64,000 bases of DNA from Margaritispora aquatica (taxonomy: Eukaryota > Ascomycota > Leotiomycetes > Helotiales > Discinellaceae), in assembly GCA_007644065.1 (NCBI GenBank), contig VJWN01000010.1:1611105-1675104 (forward strand), in the 5' to 3' direction. Both the position numbers and the translations under genes were made by a program. Shown piece by piece: positions 34,162 to 44,195 of the stretch (within the stretch, counting starts at the first letter, position 1; each line of letters starts with the position of its first letter). The notes beneath the pieces were generated by a model. That model was not told where the DNA came from. It saw only the letters and a list, made by a program, of their open reading frames with translations, and did no database searches.

Positions 34162-35293
34162 CTACAAGCACTGCGAGTAGTACGGACTGCTGTACGTGCA
34201 CACCCATGGCGACACACAGGTCGTGCTTCCGAAATACGTCAATCCGCCACACTGTCCCCACCTTACGACTGGAGGGAGCGTATCCGTCGATGACGCAGCT
34301 GCGGTGGTAGAGGTGCTGCTTGCTTTGCTTGTTGTTGTTGATGTTGTGCTAGGCTTGGCGCTGGAGCTCGACGCCGACGAGGAGCTGGCTTTTGTGGACG
34401 AGGAGGTAGACGAAGAGCTGGGCTTTGCGGAACTCGACGAACTGGACGTCTTGCTCGACGAAGCAACAGTCGAACTAGCAGCCGCACCACTCGTCCACGT
34501 CGGCACGACAGCCGGTCCGGTGGGCGTCTCATCAATACTATCGTTCGCTCTCACGCAGCCAGTCTTGGCTGTCAGGGCAGCTGGGCACGCCACCTGCGTG
34601 AAGCTCACGGTGGGGTTGTCAGCGTTCATGAACCAGTCGAAGCGCCAGTAGCAGCCGGCTTGGAGGTGGGCGGGGAAGGCGTCGCATTGCGAGCGCGATG
34701 TGACGCCGCCGTATTGCGCGCCCCACCCGGTGGAGGGCGTGCCCCATTCGGAGGTGCAGCCGTCGTAGATGCCAAAACCACCGCCGGGCATCTGGGAAGA
34801 TGTTAGTGGTGATACGAGTAGGGAGGGAGCAAGGGAAGGGATGACTTACGGCAATATCAAAGTGGTTGTTTCCGAGATCTCCTCCGGTGTTGGTGGATTG
34901 AACAATCATGGTCTTTCCAGCCACAGGTCCAGATGTGAAAGTCAGAGCATAACAAGCACAGCACCAGCTCGCTTCGGTACCGCCTGCGATATGCGTAGCA
35001 GCAAATCCATACGACAGGGTAGAAGAGACAGCCCACGGTGATTGCGAAGAGCACATGGCAGCTGTGCCTCCATTGCAGACTGAGACAGTGTTGTAGTTCG
35101 TGATGGGGCTGTCGGAACCTTTGTCGCATGAAGCTACGGGGTTGGAACCAGATGCGAGAGTGAGTTTTCCAGGCCAGCCGCAGGACGCTTTACAGCAGTC
35201 CCAGTAGCGGGTTGTGACACCTGTTTGTTGGGCATTTGTGCTGGTGAGGAAGAAGGGGAGGAGGGTCAGGAGGGTTGGGAGTGAGAGTTGCAT
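34162..35293 (-). CDS. GH45 endoglucanase with C-terminal CBM1
   Basis: Secreted endo-beta-1,4-glucanase that cuts cellulose internally. Exons 35293-34850 and 34791-34162 give 357 residues. A signal peptide ([21 protein letters not shown]) precedes the GH45 domain, which opens with the signature [14 protein letters not shown] carrying the nucleophile aspartate. The second catalytic aspartate lies in [17 protein letters not shown], assembled exactly across the intron. After about residue 230 comes a Ser/Thr/Lys/Ala linker of some 75 residues, expected to be O-glycosylated. The fungal cellulose-binding module ([15 protein letters not shown] to YYSQCL) ends the protein, with all its cysteines. 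It points to growth on plant material. Confidence 0.96.
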
Positions 35294-36730
35294 TTTAGCG
35301 GTGATTGATGAGATGAAGTCGGAAAGGGAAGAGAGAGGCAGGTATACTACAAGAGACAAGAGACGAGAGACACACACTATAAGATAAATAAATACAAAAG
35401 TGACAGGAAGGAAATGAAACCCTTATTCACTTGATTGACTTTTCCATTTCTTACCCTTACAGCACCAACTCGATTCAGTAGTACGGAAGCGCAAGGAGGC
35501 TCACCATCCATTCTTCTACCAAACTTCCTTATAAACGGTTCCCTCATTCGGCCCGTGACAAAGATTACTTTCCTTCTATGCGCATCCCATGATCTTCTTC
35601 CTCCATTACCCGGTGTCACTTGAACGTATATTCCAGGCGGGTGCGACGCCATGATTCGTCTCGGCGGCTCCCAGTCCGCTTCCCTGGGAAGTTTGGAGAT
35701 GCACATTAGGCGCCACCTAAGATGTTGGGGATCTGGAGAGGACATTTGCCGGGAATTCCCCACATGAGGCGGCATGTCGGTACGTGATGCCAGATTCGAT
35801 GGGGGGAAGAGGACAGGGAGGATGGAGAGGATGGGTTTGTGGAGAGTTGGGTGATAGGGTGAGAAAAAGGGCAAGGGGAAGGGAAAGGAAAGGGAGCAGT
35901 CATGTGCGTGGGGCAGTGGGACGGGACCTGAGAGGAAAAGGAGAAAAAAGTCTGGGTTGGGAGAGTTGAGGCTGAATGGGAAGTATTGCGTGCGTGACTT
36001 GAGAAGCAAGAAGAAAAATAAGAAAAAAAACTCTTCCCTTGGGTCCTGAATGTTGGAGACATGAAACTTGAAATTGAAGAAACTCTGCAAGGGAGAACAA
36101 ATAGGATTTTGGTTCATGATACCAAAACGAAATGAAGGAAGCAACTTGCATCTGAAGTTCTCAGGAAGTAGAGAAAGTAGAGAGAGAGTGTGTGTGGGAC
36201 GATGGTAACATAATTCCAACGCGACATCTCTTGAGCCAATACTATCTGCCAAGCGAGGTAAAGAGAAAAGCTCAAGATGCGCCCAACAAATGCCATTGAT
36301 GGCACAGGAGTGAGCAATTTAAGTAGAAAGAAAAGAAGATGAGAAGACTTTTCTCGAGGTGTGAATGAATCAGGTAAATGAAACATAAAGACACGTTGAC
36401 CAGCGGCGTAGGAGAAACCAAATCTCCGCTCGCTTCACATAACTAACTGGTTGTACATGTATAGTACAAGTACAGTAAGCAAGAGAGGATATAAGGTGCT
36501 TGCTTATATAATGAGTGAAGAATATATATATATACCTTATACCTGGTAAGGAATTCTCCCTCCTGGTAATCTTACCTTGTGTATTGCTTTCCCATCAGTC
36601 CCTGTGCTGGCCATCCCTCTCTACAGTAAGATACCTAGATAGATACCTTACCTTACCTTATCCCTTCCAATTTGCACCTTCGGCCTTTCTTCATCACGTG
36701 CATATGAGAGTGAACAAAACTGACACGAGT

Positions 36731-36766
36731 ACCTACCTACCTACCTACCTACCTACCTACCTACCT
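36731..36766. repeat. (ACCT)9 array
   Basis: Nine perfect ACCT units between the endoglucanase and channel genes. The same motif recurs at 14576 and 21225 and on the other strand at 41899. Confidence 0.95.
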
Positions 36767-37730
36767 GTCTTAGCTACCTTAGTGACGACAATGTGGTCGA
36801 GTTAAGCTGCTTTGTCACCCATACTCCATATTTCCATCACAAATCCTGAGCAGAAAGTGTATGAATGAATGAATGAATGCACTCCATCACGATCCCCCGC
36901 ATGCTGCATGGGCAATTCTGGATCGAATGCTGGAATTCTGGGTACCGCACGAGTATTATATATAGAAAGCGACAGACACACCCACTCGGTGAATCAATGG
37001 TCTTGAAGATCCTTCATGTTCATGTTAAATCCAAACAAAAGACACGTCGTCGTTCGTTCATTCGGTGAAACTATAAGTAGGTAAGCACTCCAGAAAAAAA
37101 GGGCGATTGGCTGTGTCTTATCGCACGCCACTCAGGGACATCCATCTCAGGTCAGGAACACCCGGGAATAAGCAGGACAGGGAGCGGGTTAACAAGCATC
37201 AAGTATCAAGCCAGCATCAATCAACCAGCATCAGCCAGCATCAAATCAAGCTGGAGGGGGAGCGCCCTGATTCAGTGATAAAGAAGACGATGCTGTAGGT
37301 GGCGGACAGCGGATATTCCATCAGGGATTTGACGGGAACTGTGAAACAAGTGTAAGTACAGTGAACTCTATCAGTAAGTAGTGGAAATATTGTATATTTT
37401 AGATGAAGAATAATTAATTTGATTGTGTCCATCACCATTACTATATGTAATGATATGTGTATAGATAGGGTAACTAATACACAGGATACAAGCGAGAAGA
37501 CTATATAGGAATAAGATTTTTGTGCTTTTGCATATATCTTGTACAAAGTGGTGTGTAGTGTAAACTTGGGCAATACTCGCCGACTTGTATTCGATGATGA
37601 TGGAATTGTCCATGTTTCTATTTTTCCATTTTTCACCAAAAATGTTGTTTTCGTTTCAAGATATGACGTAGCACTCAAGACGGGATGGATGGATGGGGGG
37701 CACATACCAATGTCCAAGACTCACCTCACT

Positions 37731-37757
37731 CACATACGCACATACGCACATACGCAT
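37731..37757. repeat. (CACATACG)3 array
   Basis: Three octamer units. Confidence 0.8.
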
Positions 37758-37920
37758 TTCACACACGCCATTCACACATGCAGAAAACAAGAAGACCAAG
37801 AGATAGGGTGGAGCTTGAAGTGGATCATGGCGTATCTCTACTGTAAAGCAAAGCCTCTTCTTGGCAGGTCCCACCAAGTCCCACCAGGTCCCATCCATTC
37901 CCAGCTCGATCATCTACTCT

Positions 37921-37950
37921 ACTGTACTGTACTGTACTGTACTGTACTGT
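37921..37950. repeat. (ACTGT)6 array
   Basis: Six perfect pentamers. Confidence 0.95.
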
Positions 37951-37973
37951 ATCTCTTCATCTATCATCATAGG

Positions 37974-38004
37974 TGCACACACTGCACACACTGCACACAC
38001 TGCA
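37974..38004. repeat. (TGCACACAC)3 array
   Basis: Three perfect 9-nt units plus TGCA, only 24 nt from the pentamer array. Confidence 0.9.
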
Positions 38005-38593
38005 ACCAACTATCAAGGATGTGTGCATGCTAGACCTTCTCGAGAAAATCTTTAAACCTTCGAGTGGACCAAACCTTGTTGAATTGGCCAATCCTTCGCC
38101 TTGAGTGGACCGCGGGAAGTCCAAATGGACTCAAAAGGCCCAAAAGATGTCGAGCTAAGGTAGGTAGGAATAAAACGTCCAGCAGGCACGTCGCTCATTG
38201 CTCGTTGGGGACATGGAGCGACATTTCTGACGCGCGACAAGCCGTCCTTCGGTCATATTAACGTTGAACTACTCGAGGTAAACATATCTACTGTACAACC
38301 CTAGAGGGCCACATTCCATTTTCCTTCTTCTTTTTATATACACATACAGTTCAATCTTGTAATCCAAGGCAATTTCTGGACATCGGTCTGTTAAGACATC
38401 ACGCTCGCTTCAGAACCGGCACACGACAAACACTTACACCAGCTACCTCAATACATGCTGATAATCATTTCAGAGAGGTATCTAGTCATCACAGGAAGAT
38501 AAGGACACCAGGGAGAAAACACACGCCTGAAGAAGAGCGGAGCATTTCCCCCTCTCGACATTGTGCACGACCATCTACTGCCACAGATTCGCC

Positions 38594-41500
38594 ATGTCGA
38601 CCCCAATCACAGAGAAGGAACAATACTCCTTTCCCGCCTTCGCAGCCGACCCTCCCCATCGCCAGCAACAAGAACGAAGGTCCTCAGATGAAGATGGGAC
38701 GCTGCATGGAGAAAACCACGAGGAATCCGTAGACCGGAATCATCTGCGAGTGACAACAAGCTACATCAATGGAGAGGATCATCTGGATAGGAAACGGTCC
38801 CACTCTCCAAGCATCATGTCTCCAGCGGCACAGAGGGAACAGTCTCGCCGCTTGGATGATGATTTGGAGATGCTTCGGGCTGAGCGAGTGGTGTCGAGTG
38901 CTGAAAAGTCAAATCAGGATAGTTTGGGAAGGTCGAAATCGATGGCTCGGTCGAGATCAAGGACGAATGCGGAACCGGTGGACGACTTCGATATCGATAC
39001 AACACCTATTCACGAGAAGACTAAAGTGTATCAACCCCCTGCTAACCCGACCACTAAGATATCCAAATTCTTCAAGAAAGTCCACCAGTCGAGTTTCCTG
39101 GTTCGCTATTTTGTTTACATTACGCCATTAACCCTGCTACTACTTATCCCCACACTCTTAGGACTGCTGGTGTTTCCCGGGACTACCGTAGGTGATGTAC
39201 GATTATTCTGGTTTGGAATATGGCTGGAAATCGTTTGGTTGACACTTTGGGCTGGAAGAGTGCGTACAATGCCCCAAGAGAGGATGTCAAAAACTAACGA
39301 CAACAGATTGTGGCAAAGATGTTTCCATATCCAATGAGTGTCATCTCAAGTTTATTCACCAACAACAGCAAGAAATGGAGAGATTTGGGCAGGACGTTGG
39401 AGCTACCTCTCACATTGTTCATTTGGTGGCTTGCAATCGAGGTTTCATTCCTCCCAACCATGAAAAACCACCATCTGGACGGAGACACCACTACAAGACC
39501 TTGGGAGAATACAGTCAACAAGATCATCGTCTCAATCTTCGTTGGGGCTTGCTTGAACTTGTTTGAAAAGATCATCATTCAACTTATCGCCATCAGCTTT
39601 CATTTGCGAACATACGCCGACCGGATCGAAGTCAACAAGTTTCAAATATCGAGTTTGGTCAAGCTGTATATTTTCTCAAAGGAGAAGATTGCAATGGAGG
39701 ACTCCGAGTTTGAAGTCAATCCAACTGGCCCATCTTCAGGAGCGAGAACACCCATGCAGTATGTGAACAAGGCTCAAAAGAACGCTCGTCAAGCTTTCAA
39801 CAGAGTCGGCGATGTAGCAGGAAAGGTTGCTGGCGACTTTACTGGACAAGCTGTAAAGTCCAGCACTCATCCTCATCAAGTGTAAGTGTTTGTTTTCATT
39901 TAATTAGGCAGTTCTAACTTTAAACAGTGTTCTCCAGCTTCTACGCTCGACCACTGGCTCCCAGGTTCTGGCACGTCGTCTTTACCGAACATTTGCTCAA
40001 GAGGGTTCCGAGACTGTTCTATCTGATGATCTTCGAAATGCTTTCGACAATGACGACGAAGCAAATGCAGCATTCACTATGTTTGACAAGGATCTCAACG
40101 GTGACATCTCGATGGAAGAGTTGGAATCAGTTTGTGTGGAAATCGGCCGAGAAAGGAAAGCTATTACCGCCTCGCTAAAGGATCTGGATTCCGTGGTTTC
40201 GAAATTGGACGACGTTTTTCTGTTCATCGTTTGTGTGATCACGATTCTCGTTTTGATCTCTCTGATCTCAACGTCAGCATCTGGTGTTTTGACTTCGGCT
40301 GGATCGGCAGTTCTTGCACTTTCCTGGTTGTTCTCAGCTACGGCTCAAGAGTTCCTGCAATCAGTTGTTTTCGTCTTCGTCAAACATCCATTCGATGTTG
40401 GTGATCGAGTTACCATCTACGGTAATACTGGATCCCAGATGAAGGGTGATGATTATTTCGTCAAGGAGATTGCATTGCTCTACACCGAGTTTAAGAAGAT
40501 GGAAGGTCATGTCGTTCAAGCTCCAAACAGCTACCTCAATGGTCTTTTCATCCTCAATCAGCGTCGTTCAGGTGGCCTTGCCGAGGCTGTTCCCGTCACA
40601 GTCAAGTTCGGCACAACACTAGAGCAAATCGACACTCTTCGACAAAGACTTCTTGAATTCGTCGGCTCCGAGAACCGCGAATACCAAAAGAACATCCTCA
40701 CAGAATTAACCACAATTTACGAAGCCTATTCAATCACCATGAACGTAGTTTTCTTCTACAAATCCAACTGGCAGAACGAGCTTCTTCGTCTCCAACGCCG
40801 CAACAAGTTCATCTGCGCCTTAATGGTCACCATGACCGAACTTGGTATCGAAGGACCACGCATGAAGCTCGCAGGAGCCGCACAAGACTATCCCATGTTC
40901 TTGCAAGGTGCCTATCCCAACCCACCTAATGCCGGCGGTGGAAACAATTCTAGCAACGACCACTTCTCTCCAGGACCCGGTCCACGATCCGGCTCTCTGT
41001 CACGAGAAGAACCATTCGTCGCCCCAGCCCACAACTTCAACCCCAACCCCAACGATTCCACATCCCCACAAACCCGCACCCACCCCTCCATCCTACGCAC
41101 CCGTGCCGGATCCTCCGCACGCCGCGAAACCGTCTCCCAGATGGGCAAGCGCGTCGACTTCTCGCTCGGCATGTCGGCCATCTCGTCCGGCGACGCATTC
41201 GGCGACGTCTACGAAGACCGCAAGCCCATCCTCCCACCAACCATCACCACCACGTCGCCATCCCAATCTCCCAGCCGACAGCGCGGAAGCGAAGACAGCG
41301 CCAGTCTCGCCAAGACCACGAGTCGTGACTCGAATGGGCTGAGTAGGATGACTTCGCATACGAGCAGTAATCGCACGCATCGGAATCGGTTCTTCCCAAA
41401 GCGCTCAAAGCTGGGGAATGCGGATGAGGGTACGGATTTGGATGATTTGGAGAGTGGTGTTGGTGGAGGGGCGGGGAGGAAGTTCAGTGTAGGCGACATG

Positions 41501-41794
41501 CCTGATATTCCTGAGGCGTCGGGCGCGAATAGTGCTGATTGGAGCGGTGGTGAGGTCGGGAGGAGTAGGAGCGGGACTGTGGATGGGAGTGGGATGGGTG
41601 AGAGGAGGGGTTTGATGGGTGATGGTAATGGGAATTGGAGTAGCAGTGGCAGGATAGATCCGAGAACGGGGATTGTGAGCCCGCAGGCGGTACAGAGGGA
41701 TAGTGCTGTTGAGAGGGGGGAGTTGCCTTTTGTTGTTGGTGGTGCGGGAGGGGGTGTGAGGAGGGCGAATACGGACCAGGTTATTAGGAGGTAG
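38594..41794 (+). CDS. EF-hand MscS-type mechanosensitive channel
   Basis: Membrane channel of the MscS family, related to fission-yeast Msy1/Msy2, which sit in ER or cell-periphery membranes and limit calcium during hypo-osmotic shock. Exons 38594-39259, 39307-39881 and 39928-41794 give 1035 residues. A polar N-terminus of about 170 residues is followed by membrane helices ([22 protein letters not shown] and [15 protein letters not shown]). One canonical EF-hand loop, [12 protein letters not shown], sits at about 467-478. The MscS pore region follows ([36 protein letters not shown], then [11 protein letters not shown]). After about residue 740 a long Ser/Gly/Pro-rich tail is probably disordered. 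The start is the ATG after CGCC. It is intact. Confidence 0.93.
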
Positions 41795-42130
41795 ATGTGT
41801 GACATATTGGTGTGATGGGGTCGTGCAGATTAGATGGACTGATGGGTACTCAGAATTGGGATATTTACAATTGGGCAATTGTATCAGGTAAAGGATACTA
41901 GGTAGGTAGGTAGGCAGGTTCTGAGCATTTAGCGGGTTGGGTAAGATGAGATAGACTTTGAAATATAGCGAAAATAGACAAGCATGTAGATTTGGTTTTA
42001 TTTTGTAGCTGTGAGACAAACATCACACTATCCGTTGATTTCACTTTACTTTCTTTAATCACTTCCACCTTATCCTCTCTTTCTCCCTCTCTCTTCCCCT
42101 TATCCCTCCCTGTCCCCTCCCTCTCACCCC
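41795..42130. other. Short convergent intergenic region
   Basis: 336 nt between the channel and MAPEG stop codons. It includes a GGTA repeat at about 41899-41916. Nothing else seen. Confidence 0.5.
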
Positions 42131-43639
42131 CTACCCCCTAGCAAACCACAGCATCCGCAAACACGCCAGATTCCCACCCCACCAGCACAGGGTGCGGATC
42201 CACGAGAGCTGCATGGAAGAGATGAGGATGTACGATGCTACGTAGCTGAGGCGGCAGAGCGTGTAGATTGTCATTAGGTGCGTGAGTGTTTGTGTTGTGA
42301 GGGGTGAGGGGGTGGAAGATGGGGAGTGGGAGAGGGTGAGGTTGGCGAGGAGCTAGGGGGAGAGAGGTTAGTGGTTGTGTGGGAATTGTAGTAGAGTGGA
42401 GTAGAGTGGAGTGGTGTGAGGGAGTGAGGGAGCAGGGAGGTGGGGTAGGTAGGTAAGTAAGTAGATTGGTAGATGCAGAGGTACAGCCAAACCAAGCGCC
42501 CACCCTACTACAACCCCCCCCCTCCCCCCCTCTTTCTCCCACAAAACACCCACGCAAAGCATTGCAAGGAAAAGGAAACATAAAGAAACGTACCACAGCA
42601 GCCACGAACAGCGGATAATTCTCCACCGAGTTCGCGTGTGCCGCTTCCCAGCGGACGAGCATCTCGTAGGTGCTCTTGCTGAGTTTGCCCTTTTGAACTA
42701 GTTTCTCGCCGTATTTGGTCGTGTCTTGTCGGGGGGAGTTGTTGTGGTCTGTTTTTGATGTGGGTTAGTGAGGAGGTGAGGTGGTGTGTTGGTGGAGAGG
42801 GAGAGGGAGTTGTGTTTGAAGATCTGTTGAGAGATTATTGATACAGAGCGAGGGGAGACAGAGGGGAAAGGTGAGAGGAAGAGATGAATCTTAAAGGATA
42901 TACATGAGTTGCTGGTCTTGTTTGAAGTTATGATGATTTTTGTGCTTAATTTATAGAACAACATGTACGCCAGGAGGGATGTAGAATGTGCTTCATAGAA
43001 GGAGAGTTCCGATCAATTTAATGACGCGAGCTTGAGCTTAATCTAGCCTCATTGCAAGGACAGTAGAGACTCAGCATCCTCTCCGATCATTACTCTCCAT
43101 CTTGGAATGCCGGAAAGCCAACTTTGGCTACGACACGAGTGTCGAGCCCAAGGAACATTCCGAGATTCAACTACCACCACCATAACACTAACCCCAGAGG
43201 AAAGGAGGAGACGCTCGACTGAGAAGTAGACAAACACACAGAGTATCTTCAACTTGAAGATAATGACAAAAAGAAAGTATCGGCGACTTTCGAAGAAGCG
43301 AGTACGTCCAGGCACGAAATAACAGAAACACAACACCGCCGCTAACACCAACACCATGCCAAAGCAGACCACGGAAATCAAGCCGCGCAAAAAAAGGGTA
43401 CTGCATACCAAAGTACCGCACCACACCGCACCACACAGCGCTCGCATAAGGACAAAACCAAGTAACACGGAACAAAGACGACAAGAAAGCTGCTCACCAA
43501 TCTTCAAGTAATTCTTAATCCCCCTCGTACTCACGACCGCATACGCAAACACGAAATGGAAGATCAGGAACTGCGCCGTGTAGTTCGTGTGAAGTCCAGT
43601 TCCTGCATCCCCCGCCGCTTTGACGAACTTCGAGGACAT
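42131..43639 (-). CDS. MAPEG-family membrane protein
   Basis: Member of the family of membrane-associated proteins in eicosanoid and glutathione metabolism; fungal members are small four-helix ER proteins whose reaction is often unproven. Exons 43639-43498, 42748-42594 and 42352-42131 give 172 residues. The first exon encodes a polar start and helix one (YTAQFLIFHFVFAYAVVSTRGIKNYLKI). The second carries the conserved DHNNSPRQDTTKYGEK and the signature RWEAAHANSVENYPLFVAAV. The third holds two further helices and ends LWFARG. The joins are exact, and KIDHNNSPRQD matches the family across the first intron. That intron is 749 nt and the second is 241 nt, both far above the 50-60 nt norm here. 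Confidence 0.85.
42503..42540 (-). other. G-run cluster in MAPEG intron 2 (possible G-quadruplex)
   Basis: The sense (minus) strand has runs of GGG, GGGGGGG and GGGGGGGGG, with another GGG, within 38 nt. This could fold as a quadruplex in the pre-mRNA. Structure not tested. Confidence 0.5.
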
Positions 43640-44195
43640 GGCTGTTTTTTTTTCTTGCTGGTTGTGAGGGAGAGGGAGATTTCAGATACGTGTGTGTATG
43701 GATGTGTGATCAGCGAGAATTGAATGAGCTGAGACTGAAATTTGATAAGGGATAGATCATTGACAGAGAGAAGAGGGGAGGGTGATGTCGTCGTGAAGCT
43801 TGGTGTCACTAGCGAGTTAAGTGTGATACGAATACGACCTCGGAAGTGGCGGGAAGATGAAACTACCCGAGGTATTTCAATCGACGAGACTTGCCACCTC
43901 TCAAGCTGTATCACGAAACAAAGAAGAAAAAAGGAAACCCGTACATAGCTCAATCGATCAATTATACACTCGAATGTTTAAGTGCCTGGTATTGATCCAT
44001 TATGGTACAATGCAGAGTATTTGTATACAATAACCGAGATAACAAAGAAAGGGGTATCGCACACGCAGAATTCAAATCGCCAAAAAGTTCACACATCCAC
44101 CCTCAATCGTTCGCTTTCTCATACAACATGTGTCCAACAATACCGTTACCCTATAATCAGTTCCAATCACACAGACTCTATCGTCCCAACCATCA
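43640..44195. promoter_or_regulatory. MAPEG upstream / ELMO 3' flank
   Basis: 556 nt holding the MAPEG promoter. Short AT- and GA-rich tracts; no element recognised. Confidence 0.4.

Larger units (their letters stand above)
35294..38593. promoter_or_regulatory. 3.3 kb divergent region, endoglucanase / mechanosensitive channel
   Basis: No gene is supported. About 35760-36020 is strongly purine-rich on the plus strand, which keeps minus-strand frames open by composition alone. It contains several microsatellites (listed separately), a CACGTG core at 36695-36700 and an AT run near 36524-36535. The last 250 nt before the channel ATG look like leader sequence. Confidence 0.5.

Noticed and set aside
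34196..34651. 151-codon plus-strand frame
   Set aside because: Antisense of the Ser/Thr linker of the GH45 enzyme.
35377..36252. 291-codon minus-strand frame upstream of the endoglucanase
   Set aside because: Lies over a purine-rich tract, with two other frames of the same strand also open; Phe/Ser/Pro/Leu composition and no motif.
41209..41805. 198-codon minus-strand frame
   Set aside because: Antisense of the low-complexity tail of the channel gene.
43188..43484. 98-codon frame in the MAPEG intron
   Set aside because: T/G-rich intron leaves more than one frame open; no motif.
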